From positions 538,486 to 561,144 of the forward strand of contig BMAT01012050.1 of the NCBI GenBank assembly GCA_019649035.1: a DNA stretch of 22,659 nucleotides, given 5' to 3'. Origin of the DNA: Elysia marginata (Eukaryota > Mollusca > Gastropoda > Plakobranchidae). The first letter of the stretch is position 1. Each line of letters starts with the position of its first letter. Below the pieces are notes generated by a model. That model worked only from the letters and a program-made list of their open reading frames with translations, was not told where the DNA came from and did not search any database. Positions 1-9,360 of this stretch are shown piece after piece. The translations under genes and the position numbers were made by a program.

Positions 1-956
1 CTTTCTTCTGTTCCTATCTGATTTATGACTGTTTTAAATGTCCCAGTTATTTTGATGAGTTCCTTTTGAAAAAACTCCTCTCATTATTCCCCATTGCTGT
101 TTCTTTCTCTCTACTTTGGGTGATACATCCGTTTGTGTATAGTCTAAAATGTGAGTGTGAACTATCAATATGTGTATGACATTCACCGCTGAAGTGCATA
201 CCATTTATGTTTAAGGTATGTTGGGGGTGGGCACACGTAAACTACCCAAGGGCTATCTTGAAGCAGCCATTCACGTGAAGTTCAGGATCATTGAACCGCC
301 TCCGCCTTCCTCCCCCCCCCCCACCCACACACACATACACTGGCTATGACGACATTTGGTTGCCGTCATGCATTTAGATCCATAAGACCCGAGTTGGGAG
401 CGGTGATGACTTGTTTGAGTCTGAATGAAGATGCTGCTGCTGCTACAGCAACTAGGCCTTGGGATGAAAATGTCATGGCTGGCTTATTATGAAGTGGGTG
501 TGAGTCACCGCAAAAGGTCCTAGGCTAGTGATTCCAGGTACTGAACGAAGTAAGGCCGTTAAATCACTGAGGCGAAACGTTTTCTCCCTAGCTCTGGGTT
601 TCCCGGCTGTTTAAAACAGAAACAACTCATGAAATCTTTATTGCTTCAGCGATTCTCTTTGATCAATACAACCTGAGCTGCAAGTGTGCGAGTTTACAGT
701 GCATTTTACAAAATTAAACAGAAATTTTGCACGTTTTTTATGTTTGAAAAAGTTACGTAAAGTCAATGAGTTTTCCTACCTTAGTTTTCGCCTTTTTTAT
801 TATAGAAACTCTATAAAGGTACAGGGCTAAATGAGACGAATCTGTTTTGCTATTTTAAGTGTTGCATTTCTTTGTAATTCAGTTCTTCGTCATTTCAAGA
901 TTACATTTGCGATCATATAAATAATATTGTAAAGCTTGTACAATGCGTAGTGTTGA
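1..956. other. Non-coding stretch, no gene seen
   Basis: I see no coding sequence, RNA gene or mobile element here. Bases 200-600 are somewhat richer in G+C than the rest. They hold the 10-bp palindrome TTCACGTGAA (270-279, a CACGTG E-box), a short CTG run near 432 and an AP-1 heptamer TGAGTCA (501-507). A 13-bp palindrome CTGTTTAAAACAG lies at 607-619. None of these alone indicates a regulatory element. Confidence 0.6.
312..340. repeat. Poly-C run followed by CA repeat
   Basis: An uninterrupted C run at 312-322 is followed by an imperfect CA repeat to 340. It is a short low-complexity tract with no sign of wider function. Confidence 0.9.
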
Positions 957-995
957 AACAACAACAACAACAACAAAAACAACAACGACGACAAC
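957..995. repeat. (CAA)n microsatellite
   Basis: AAC units are pure over 957-976, then interrupted by an A-run and AACGACG variants to 995. The reverse strand gives a short valine-rich open frame that is only a translation of the repeat. Confidence 0.93.
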
Positions 996-1350
996 GGTAT
1001 TAAAAACGGAGACGATGATGTCGACAACAAAAGAATTGTTTAAAGTAAGAAAACTGTCAATTTTTGCCTTGCGCTTTCCATCCAACTCTTGTGCATGAAG
1101 ATTGCAGCATAAACTTATGATAGAGTATTGTCATTGTTCAAAGGCTAGACATCGTGTTTTTAAAACAGTGCGAGTAAAACAGTCAACAAAATATCCAGTT
1201 CTACTCTTGTATGAGGCTGTTATTTCATGTTGACAAGACAATTCCTAAACCGCCTGTTAAATTCCAGTGAAGTGCAGACTTTTCAAATCCGCACGTAAAA
1301 ATCGTGGGATTTATTCACTCTATTTTTTCTTATCTCTGTTTCGTTAACTC

Positions 1351-1387
1351 CCTCCTCCTTCTCTCTCTCTCTCTCTCTTTTTTTTTA
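1351..1387. repeat. Short CT tract ending in poly-T
   Basis: CTC units run into pure CT (about 1360-1378), then a T-run to 1387. It is a minor simple repeat. Confidence 0.9.
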
Positions 1388-2950
1388 TATCTTCTTTTTA
1401 TTCTTTGAAATGAATAACAATGCTTGCTTCCATAAAAAAGACCAATAATCCCACAAGTTAGTGACTGATTAAACAAAAACAATCCACTAAAAAGCAGTTT
1501 TGGAGCTCAGGAACATGAAAGCACCATATAAAAATAAATAGGTACATTATCCCTCTAATAAACCAAGTAGACGATTACACATTCAGATTTTACATATATA
1601 GCTTTCATTAATTCTAACAATACAACATATATATATCTTGCAACCAGTCCAAATGAGTCTTTAGTCAAAATTGAAAGGTAACCAGATATTAGTATCACAG
1701 GAAAGCTTATTTTCTCTACTTTCAAATACAACAAACAGAAAACCTTTATCATACTTCTGTATGAAGTTTTAGCCGTTTGAAGTTGGCAGGGTTAGGACTT
1801 GTGAAATTTCAGAAAGGCGAAAAAATTGCATTTAAAGTTTAGACAACCATACAGGTGTAGAGACCTAAGCAACCATACCAATTAAAAATAAACACAAAAC
1901 TCGAAATTGAAGAAGAATCAGGTGTTGAAAAGTGTTTATACATGGTTTTACTATCATTATCTGAAAAATAAATTTTTTGGACCACCAACTTAACTTTGAA
2001 AGCCTATATCTCAAAGACTAGGCCTTTGGACTTAACTCATTTGGACAGAATGCCAGACATGTGGGCAATTTGATGTCTATGAATCTGTATTACATTGTTA
2101 TATTATGTCTTTTCTAATACAAAAATCCATTGAAGCCTATGATCTGAGTTTCAATTGTGAAAAACTTACAATACAACATGTAAGAGGACAAAATTGTTGG
2201 CCAAATGTTGCAATTTATGAGGCAGATCAGGATAAATTTTCATGTTGTCATTAGATTGTTTTTCCTTTAGTAGACAAGAATCAAACTTTTTTGTTTGTAA
2301 CATGTACGTTAAATGGAGAAAGATAAATTTTAATACGACAAGAGTAGGTTGAGAAGTTGCAAAAAAAAAAAACAACCAACTCTTGGCTGAGAAATCGGCA
2401 GGCAGTTTTGTTCACACAGTTTAATGGGTTTTGTTTAAAAGGTCATAAAATACACATGGCAGTAATTCTATATCCCCAACAATTTGGGCACATGTTATAT
2501 AAATCATCCGCTCTCTCAATCTTCCACAAATTCTAAGCTTGTGTCTTATTCTACAAAAGATATAGCTCTATATAATATATAGTTATCCCATTTGTTTTTG
2601 TTTTTCCCCTAGTAATGATAAGCGGAAGCAAGCATGTGAGAAGACTTTTAGCATAACATTTCAAACAAAAGACCAGCTCTACAAGAATTGTAGGAATAGG
2701 CTCTACCATTTTCACCACCTGAGCTTCTCTATTTCTTTGCCTGTAATTCTCAAACTTTTCCAGATTGGTGTTCTTGTTCTTTCGCTCTCTGTATCCCTCC
2801 TCTCTTCCTCTAGACATATGTTTCTCTGAATTCTCATGTTATCTTACAAAGTTGTCTTTGTTTTTATACATGCATTAAATTTCTTTATTGTAACGCACAA
2901 AACCTGACTTGCTATGCCTCTTTTTGTTTCCCTTATTTCTCACACCACCG
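1388..2950. other. AT-rich non-coding stretch
   Basis: This is AT-rich unique sequence with short TA-rich patches (1593-1640, 2567-2583). The only open frames are reverse-strand ones of under 90 codons with no recognisable motif. I see no RNA gene or mobile-element end. Confidence 0.6.
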
Positions 2951-3011
<61 letters not shown>

Positions 3012-3060
3012 CATCGTTCTCTCTATCATTTTCTGTCTCTGTCTCTCTGTATGTCTGTCT
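2951..3060. repeat. (CT)n microsatellite with degenerate tail
   Basis: A TC run at 2962-3009 (about 24 units) is preceded by a slightly broken copy from 2951 and followed by a degenerate CTGT/TCTG tail to 3060. Open frames on both strands across it encode only alternating Leu/Ser or Arg/Glu and are artefacts. Confidence 0.96.
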
Positions 3061-5223
3061 GAATTTCTTTTTCATCCTGTAAGTCTTTGGTACAATGTCT
3101 TTGAGAAAAATCTCCTTCCCTCATCTTGCGCTCTTCAGGTCTAGCAGACTCCATCGACCCATAGGACAAAGAAAAACAAGCAATCCAAACCCAACAAGCT
3201 TTTGTGTGACATGGAAATGTTTAATCCTTCTGGCTGCTTATCTTTCCTATAATTTTATACAATACAAGCGAATCCCCCCTCCCCTTTTTTCCTCTTACAC
3301 TTACCCCTTTCCGAGTTTTCTCTCGCTTCCTTTTTCCTTGTACACTTCTTCAAACCTGAAATCTTGTCAAAACTAAAGACAGCCTAATTTGGCCCAGATT
3401 CAGATCTTCTGATATTTACGAATCTGGCGCTAAACAACTCCGCACTGCCTGGCACTGAGGTGCACCCCCTGTGGCCAAATTTCCTGAATCTAGAAAAATT
3501 ATTTTTGGGTCGGATAATGTTTCAGGTATGTTTATCTGCCGATTGCCGCACTGAATAAATTTTAGGGTGATTGTTGTTTGCCTTTCGCTGACAATGTTCT
3601 TATTCTATTAGAAATCATTTGCAAACAGATATAGAAGAAGAAAAGAGGTGGGGAAGGACATCAGCGCGGAACTGCAAACACTGTTGACTCAGCAGCAGTT
3701 TGAAATCTGCTTACGTCTTGAACTGGGATATATTTCAATTTGAAAGTATTATTATTATTGCAAATATTTCCGTTATTTCTTGTGTTTTATTTGCTTTGTT
3801 TTTGGCACAAAAGAACGGAGATAAGTGAAGGAGGGAGGGGGAGAGGATAAAGAAGGGGTAGGGGTAAGTTAATCTTTGTTTTTCTCTTGGTTTTTATTTT
3901 TTTGCTTGTTTATGGAAGTATAGATAATAATATATATTTGTAGCAAATTGGTTTCTAAATTATACCTGAATTAAGTGGCCTTTGAATTATACTTTGCTAA
4001 ATATACATCCTTTATGATTTATACTGATCGTGTGCGAAAAGTTACTAATGTTCTGGAGTCGACTATACACCTCTGGGTTTGACTACGTGTATTCATTTAA
4101 TATCTTCCTAGATTCAATACCGCCTAACTCTATAACTTTAATAAGACGGTAGTTACCTCTGCAAGTATAGTGAACAAAGCCTAAAGGAAACATGCATGCT
4201 GATAATATGTTCGGTGAATGGTGTGTAAGACTCACACTATGGGAAAGCTTCTCTGCTTCTAAAGAAAAGCTATAGATGCATTATAACCCTGCAATGTTCA
4301 CCCCATTTTTATGCTTTGAATACCTGGCCGTTTGTTGTTACTTTTTTTATCTTTGCTCATGGACTTTCACTCTTCCCCTAGAATGATCTAGGCAGCTAAA
4401 GCTTTACTGAGGTAAAACAAAGCAACTTCTTTTTGGAAGATTATCAAGGGTTTCAAGTACATGAAGGTTTCTGACAATATTTGACGTTTGTGGCTTTACT
4501 AGCTAGTATTATATCTATACGCCCAACATTTACTATGGTTATGTCCTCGGTATTATTTGAGAGCTTACCTGTTCAGTTAAGTTTTTGTTGCTCAAGACCC
4601 TAAGAGAAGATTGGCAAACGACAAACTGTAGGACGAAGCATCAGGTCCCTGTGTTTTCCTTTTTTGTTCTTTGCCTGGGCAGACACTCGAGTTGACCAAT
4701 CATTATTCTAGACTGAGCCTGATTCAAGCACCATCAAATGTCCGTCCGCGCTCGGACCTCTGTTAGGTCTAAAATCGAAAATTCCCACTGGACAAACGAA
4801 TGTTGGACAAACTTTCTCCCCTCGGTTTTCTCAGCTGAGTAATTCAGTCAATATTTGACCACCAGCTGAAGGTCCGCTGTACCAGCTTCTGGTAGGATTA
4901 TGGTCCTTGGATTACAATATTTTCCTCTGCTTCTGAGGTTACCTCTCTTGGTTCTGAAGATGACTACTACGAAGATAATGATGAGCGTACAGAACAAACC
5001 AGACTCGCAGATTTCGTCGATTCCATGGCATATGCGCCCCCCCCTCTCCCTTCATTACGACTAGTTTCTAGATCTAGACAGTGTCTGTGATTGGTTTTCG
5101 TCTGATTCACTTGCGAGTATTGATTGCCTTTTGTCGCAAAGGTCGCCTGATGAAGCCTCTCATTGGTTGTTTAGAAAGTAGAAAGCCTCCAAACTTTGTT
5201 CAAGTCAAGGAAAGTTGATACGA
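3061..5223. other. AT-rich non-coding stretch with scattered small motifs
   Basis: I see no gene. Small items are an AP-1/MARE-like site at 3685, a short ATT run near 3747-3759, a G-rich patch at 3829-3865 with loops too long for a standard quadruplex, a direct repeat TGGACAAAC around 4789-4815, and a palindrome TACCAG-ctt-CTGGTA at 4880-4894. Inverted CCAAT motifs (ATTGG) lie near 5091 and 5163. Bases 4700-5200 are less AT-rich than their surroundings, but no frame stays open. Confidence 0.55.
3685..3694 (+). promoter_or_regulatory. AP-1 / antioxidant-response-like motif
   Basis: TGACTCAGCA matches an AP-1 heptamer extended by GCA, which fits the TGA(C/G)nnnGC core bound by CNC-small Maf factors. 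It is a motif match only. Such a site is expected by chance in tens of kilobases. Confidence 0.25.
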
Positions 5224-5363
5224 TAGTAGTAGCAATAGCAACAGTAAAAACAATAATAAATATCACAATAATAATAATAGAAGGAGGAAGAAGAAGAAGA
5301 AGAAGAAGAAGAAGAAGAAGAAGAAGAAGAAGAAGAAGAAGGAGAAAAAGAAGAAGAAGAAAA
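5224..5363 (+). repeat. Compound AGT/AAT then (GAA)n microsatellite
   Basis: Degenerate AGT, CAA and AAT triplets (5224-5280) pass into pure AAG over about 5288-5340 (roughly 18 units), then a broken GGAGAAAAAG tail to 5363. Purines lie on the plus strand, as in every GAA array of this window. Confidence 0.96.
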
Positions 5364-6057
5364 ATCGGTTGACTGTGTACCTTTCTAAAACTTTAAGTAT
5401 TGTTAAAGGGCAAGCAAGCATATCAATTGACATTCAACCCTTAAGAATTTCAGTTTCATTTTTCCTATCTTTGTTTTTTCCGTTGAGTTCCCGTTAAGAG
5501 ATTATGATGAGAGGGTGCTAGAGAAAATCAAACAACTTTAACTTTGGCCCTTTGAACTTCATTATTTTAAGACCTGTTCTGGTACTAGTTTTATAGGATT
5601 TCCCATGTGAATATGACTACGACTGTTCGCAGATGGCGGAAGATTTAAATCACATGCGAGTTGAATTACCTGAGTCATGAGAACCTAAAAAAACCTCGAA
5701 ACTCCACCGACCGTATGCCCAGTAATTGAGTGAAGAGTCCTTTTGAAAACGATAAGCCTACCTTTTTCCTGTAGTATTTGGCGTGTGGATAAATGGATAT
5801 CTCTCTCATTCTAAACCTGAGTGGTTTATCAACATCTCCCTGTCAAACTAGCCAGGTATTTTCCCCCCGGGCCCAGCCACTTGCCAAAGCATACAGACCC
5901 CCTCATTTTCATTCTTCCGATGTGAATGTGTGTTTTTTAAAAGATGCATGCCACATGTCACTGATAAGGCCTAGTGGACAATGACTTGAGTGAGGTGAGT
6001 AAATCTTATTTTTAAAGACTTTTTTGGACTCTCTAGCATGAATTTTGGGTAGGTGAA
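5364..6057. other. Non-coding stretch with an exon-like segment
   Basis: The sequence is AT-rich and unique. AGATGGCGG at 5631-5639 resembles a YY1 core, and an AP-1 heptamer lies at 5671-5677. A pyrimidine-rich acceptor-like AG ends at 5774 and a consensus-like donor GAG|GTGAGTAA begins at 5995. The 220 bases between are closed in all three forward frames, so a coding exon is not supported. Confidence 0.45.
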
Positions 6058-6091
6058 GGGGAGGGGTGGGGCGGGAGGAGGGATTCGGGGG
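6058..6091 (+). other. G-quadruplex motif with GC-box
   Basis: Four G-runs of 4, 4, 4 and 3 bases (6058-6061, 6063-6066, 6068-6071, 6073-6075) are separated by single bases A, T and C. Further runs follow at 6080-6082 and 6087-6091. Single-base loops are known to favour very stable parallel quadruplexes. GGGGCGGG at 6068-6075 also matches an Sp1/KLF GC-box. No neighbouring gene is visible to say which role, if any, applies. Confidence 0.75.
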
Positions 6092-6762
6092 CTTTTTAAG
6101 TGTATGAACTTGATGTTTATTTCTATTCCTTTTTATTTCTTTTTGTTTACTTTAACCGTTCCGTTGCTTTATCACTAACGCTAGCGTTTCCTGGCTCCAA
6201 ATACAAGAGAACTTAGATGGCTTTCTGTATACATCTTACCTTTGCTGTTCATTGTCTGTCTTTTTTTTTTACCAGGTGTGCTGTTTTCTTCTTCCTCTCT
6301 TTTCCTGTACTGATTATGTTCTCTGCTTTAATTTTTTTTAAACCTTTCTCGATTCACTTTCAGTATGATTATATTCTTTTTGCCTAAAATCATTACCTTT
6401 TCTCAAAACATTTCCTCAGACCTACCTGTCTGATTGTCCGTATCTCTTTCTCTTCTTTCCCCCCTCTTCTGTCGCTTTCCGTTCTATTTGACCACCAGAG
6501 GATCACCAGAGACACTGCCTGGGAAAACTAACTTGACGGCCGAGATTAGAGCGGATCAAATTTGCATGTGGAGTGGTTTCCACTTTTCTACTGAACCAGC
6601 TAAGCAGCGAGCCCACTTCTCGTGCGTTGAAACTTCTTAGGTTGACGATATTTGCCCAGCTCTTGTCTTTAGATTTGAACCTGTTGAACTGGGCTTTTGG
6701 GGTTGCTTTTTGTTGTACACTCACTCATACTGATGCCCTCTCTCAATCATATCTTTGTCTCC

Positions 6763-6766
<4 letters not shown>
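6092..6766. other. Pyrimidine-rich non-coding stretch with octamer motif
   Basis: This region is T/C-rich. A long T-run ending in ACCAG (AG at 6274-6275) looks like a splice acceptor, but nothing coding follows. Bases 6487-6700 are more complex: a CTCF-like CCACCAGAGG (6492-6501) and a perfect POU octamer ATTTGCAT (6560-6567). Short frames here start at weak codons or run into the CT repeat. Confidence 0.5.
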
Positions 6767-6809
<43 letters not shown>

Positions 6810-6820
6810 TGTGTCTCTAT
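6767..6820. repeat. (CT)n microsatellite
   Basis: Pure CT runs over 6767-6804 (19 units), then a degenerate CCCTCTGTG tail. The forward frames of 98 to 133 codons that cross it are Ser/Leu translations of the repeat and of the adjoining CT-rich DNA. Confidence 0.96.
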
Positions 6821-7612
6821 CTTTTCATCCCTCTTTGTATTTGGCTATTTTTGTCAGCTCTCTTCTTCTCTTTCTCTCCTCTTAAATCTTTTTCCTTCCT
6901 CCCTCTTTCTTTCTGGGTGTGTGTGTGTGAGACTCCTATATGTATGCCCGTTTACCGGTCTGTCTGTTTGTTAATATGTCGGTATGCCGGTATGCCTCTC
7001 TTTTCTTTTTTGTCTCTTTCTTTTTCATTATCTCTCAGGGCAAATATCTAATTTCACATTAAATTTCGAATTCAAAAGCACAAACAGAAATCCCCTTATG
7101 CCTTGACATTATTTTTGTTTATACTCTATATTTAAAAATATTTAAAACTCAAAAAAGCAAACAGACTCGTAGGTGATCAATCAGGTACGTGCATTACTAA
7201 GACTTTCCTATCAAATCAAATCAGTGAGTAGATTTCATAAAACCTCTTATATATACATGACTCCTAAGCTAGAGGCCAGGCACTGGCACCGGACTCATAA
7301 GGCTGTATGTCGATCGGCAACGAAATTGATGATTGAATAAAATACAAATAAAACAAAAGAATATCAATCATCGAATGCGACAATGTTGAGAGACCGTATA
7401 GCCCAAGTGTGTCTCCGAGTCAAGCGAACGTGTTTATCATCTAGCCGCATTGATAATAGATATTGAAGTCTGTTCTAGCAATCGGAACTGGTTTATTGGA
7501 TGGGTGACAGGTGCTCAATTATGCTCTCTTATTTTACAAGAAATTTTTTAGGGTTTGGCTATTTTTTTCCATTGATTTCGGGATTCATATATGAGATGGT
7601 AATGTTTGATTA
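6821..7612. other. Non-coding stretch, no gene seen
   Basis: CT-rich DNA grades into AT-rich sequence. It holds a short GT run (6918-6929), a two-copy 8-bp tandem CGGTATGC (6980-6995) and A/T-rich patches near 7130-7150. I see no gene. Confidence 0.6.
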
Positions 7613-7630
7613 ACACTTGAAATCAAGTGT
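7613..7630. promoter_or_regulatory. Inverted pair of NK2-type homeodomain motifs
   Basis: ACACTTGA, a two-base AA centre and TCAAGTGT form an 18-bp palindrome. Each arm contains TCAAGTG, the established core for NK2-class homeodomain proteins. An 8-bp arm pair at a given spacing has roughly a one-in-three chance of occurring once in a window this size, so this is suggestive only. Confidence 0.25.
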
Positions 7631-7640
7631 GTTTTTAGAA

Positions 7641-7642
<2 letters not shown>

Positions 7643-7681
<39 letters not shown>
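7643..7681. repeat. (TC)n microsatellite
   Basis: Pure TC runs over 7643-7680 (19 units), starting 13 bases after the inverted NK2-type motif pair. It is a simple repeat. Confidence 0.96.
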
Positions 7682-7686
<5 letters not shown>

Positions 7687-7773
7687 AGCCTCTCTTTCCT
7701 TGTACCTGTCCGCCTGTTTTTCACTCTCAATTTCTAGCCCTGTGTCTATCTCTTCTTCTCTTTCCGTCCATTG

Positions 7774-7793
7774 CTTAAAAAAATTTTTTTAAG
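7774..7793. repeat. 20-bp perfect AT palindrome
   Basis: CTTA7T7AAG is its own reverse complement over 20 bases: seven A then seven T flanked by CTT and AAG. It could extrude as a cruciform or bend DNA. Because it is mostly homopolymer, polymerase slippage is a simple explanation. Confidence 0.8.
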
Positions 7794-7959
7794 GGTATCT
7801 TGATTCAGCACAGAAAAAAGCCCGTTTTGATAAGTTAATCCTCAGTATTTGTCCCTCACTCTTAAAGAGACCGCTAACCACGCAGGACCGTGCCTATTAA
7901 CTGGTGACAGAGACTGAGTTTGAGTGTTGACTCGCGAATGAATGCTAACGTAAACAACA

Positions 7960-8064
7960 AACATGGCGACCGTCCGATAAGCTCCGAGCCCCGGCCGGAC
8001 TTTACGGAAGGACTCTCGACTTCCGGAAGTGGCTGCTCTGTTGCGTCTGCCACCGAAACTTCCG
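7960..8064. promoter_or_regulatory. CpG-dense promoter-like island with YY1 and ETS motifs
   Basis: By eye this is the densest CpG cluster in the window: about 13 CpGs in some 115 bases, against an AT-rich background. It holds a YY1-like AACATGGCG (7960-7968), an ETS-like ACGGAAGG (8004-8011), a perfect palindromic ETS pair ACTTCCGGAAGT (8019-8030), and a reverse ETS core ACTTCCG (8058-8064). No TATA box is present. YY1 and ETS sites in CpG-rich DNA are typical of broad, often bidirectional, TATA-less animal promoters. No gene I recognise starts on either side. It could also be a conserved enhancer or a GC-rich relic of a mobile element. Confidence 0.4.
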
Positions 8065-8079
8065 CTCCGCCTAATTGAT

Positions 8080-8261
8080 ATGCTAACTGGTTCAAATGTC
8101 GGGTCTGTCACACTGTTTGCAATCCTTAGAGAGCTGTTTTTAAATAATGGAGAGGGAGATAACATCGAAGAAACAAGGTTGTTTTCGAGATATTATTCAT
8201 TGAAAACAATTTTAATTGAGGAGACGTTTTCTGGCAATGGGTACGAACCATGATAAATAAA
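8080..8261 (+). other. Short open frame with overlapping poly(A)-signal motif (possible small ORF)
   Basis: An ATG at 8080 opens 57 codons ending in TGA at 8251-8253. AATAAA follows at 8256-8261 and T/GT-rich sequence at 8270-8290. The frame lies directly downstream of the CpG-dense promoter-like island and stays open upstream to 7981 without an ATG. The product matches no family I know and has no signal peptide, repeat or cysteine pattern. Frames of this length are common by chance, so this is a candidate and not a gene call. Confidence 0.12.
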
Positions 8262-8269
8262 ATTTATCT

Positions 8270-9210
8270 TTATATTTTTTGTTTGTTTCAAAAATAGGAA
8301 ACCAAAAAGCAAGTATGGCAAGAGAAAGGGATTAAGGTAGCCTGTTTTGTGCGTGCCTGTCGATAAAGAAAGAAAGAAGGGGCTGGGTGTTGAAGCAGCC
8401 CGAATTGGGCTGAGTCCATGAAAGTTTTATCTGTGTTTTCATGCTTGAGAGAAGAAATTCAAATGAAACGTCGTATATAGGAGAGGTCTTTGGAAGACTT
8501 GAAAAGCACAAGAAGTATTGAATCAATAGAAGAAAAGTATTGTAGATGGAACATCTATTAGAACTTTGTCTTATAAACTGAAAAAAGATTGAAACACACC
8601 TGCCCAATACTACAATGATGAAATAAGCTTTTAATGACCCAACGGCGACATTGATACATGTTATTTGTTTTTATCATAAACTCTGCTTCGCTGGATTCCT
8701 CGTATAGAAGTTATAAAAGTTTCTCTTCCCTAACTTTGTCAGAGTTTCTTTTATACATTATGCATAAACAATGATATACACGAGGCTACATATGTTTAAA
8801 AACACTAGATTGGACTTTTATATGACTGCTGGGTGGCACGCAATAGAAACATGCCAGCTGTAATGCCGCGATATTTTTCTTTAAAATTTGGATCGCCCAC
8901 CTTGTATTTGCTTATGTAAGTCTATAAATTTCGACAAAAAAATTACTTTGCTCTTCGAGAGAAAAGGTTAATGGGCTCGTATTTTTTAAAAATATACTTG
9001 TACCTTTTAAACATTTAGCCGTGAAACTGGCTTTAATAGAAGGATCACTGTAAAGGAATGCTGCTTAAAGATAAATAATTATCTCCAAGATAGCACGCGA
9101 GTTGGGCTTCTACAGCAGAAGAGTTTGTTTGAAAAAACTCATATTTGTGATGATTTGACAAAACCCGCCGCTTGTTTGGAAACGCTAAAATTTGACTGTA
9201 GCAATTTGTT
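8270..9210. other. AT-rich non-coding stretch
   Basis: I see no gene. A TATAAAAG motif at 8712-8719 has no suitable initiator about 30 bases on. A reverse-strand open frame (8607 to 8332) starts only at TTG and has no recognisable features. Confidence 0.55.
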
Positions 9211-9220
9211 AACGTCATTA

Positions 9221-9360
9221 CCGACTTACTGTCGGCATCTACAAATCATGCGCATGCGCATGATGATTATCTGGGAGCACCCCAGCATCCCAAGCCAAGC
9301 AAGCCTTATGATCCAGGGACTGGACCAGGTCGTCGGTCTATTTACCCCGGGATAATGTCC
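9221..9360. promoter_or_regulatory. CpG-richer island with palindromic NRF-1 site
   Basis: The perfect 20-bp palindrome ATCATGCGCATGCGCATGAT lies at 9245-9264. Its centre TGCGCATGCGCA (9249-9260) matches the NRF-1 consensus YGCGCAYGCGCR in full. It sits among about ten CpGs over 9210-9375, with a small CCGAC/GTCGG hairpin just upstream (9221-9235) and a CTGGG/CCCAG hairpin just downstream (9271-9285). NRF-1-family sites mark TATA-less animal promoters. The overlapping open frames of about 76 to 78 codons on both strands are unrecognised and start at TTG or an unremarkable codon. Confidence 0.4.

Noticed and set aside
341..421. tRNA or SINE promoter-like A and B boxes (TGGCTATGACG, GTTTGAGTC)
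   Set aside because: Both boxes carry a mismatch at a key position, the spacing is too long for a tRNA, and no cloverleaf can be drawn.
2875..3144. Open frames on both strands across the CT array, and similar Ser/Leu or Arg/Glu frames at 6573-7051, 15642-16020, 17292-17555, 18277-18510 and 19623-19904
   Set aside because: They are translations of simple repeats with no other protein features.
3386..3481. AATTTGGCC / GGCCAAATT inverted repeat as possible small transposon ends
   Set aside because: Nine-base arms with a gap near 80 are expected several times by chance in a window this size. No target-site duplication was seen.
5960..5969. ACTGATAAGG, identical to the 3' part of miR-184
   Set aside because: The seed is absent, so it cannot be that microRNA.
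6261..6275. Strong splice-acceptor-like T-run ending ACCAG
   Set aside because: The surroundings are pyrimidine-rich over hundreds of bases and no open frame or donor follows.
6431..6439. TGATTGTCC, identical to the miR-219 seed region
   Set aside because: The match stops after nine bases and no complementary arm lies nearby to form a precursor hairpin.
8088..8096. GGTTCAAAT resembling a tRNA T-loop
   Set aside because: The downstream C of the B box is missing and no acceptor or anticodon arm is present.
8491..8499. TGGAAGACT, identical to the start of miR-7
   Set aside because: The rest of the mature sequence differs and there is no star arm.
8712..8719. TATAAAAG as a TATA box (also 18777-18784)
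   Set aside because: Neither has an initiator at the usual distance or a gene downstream. In AT-rich DNA such words are common.
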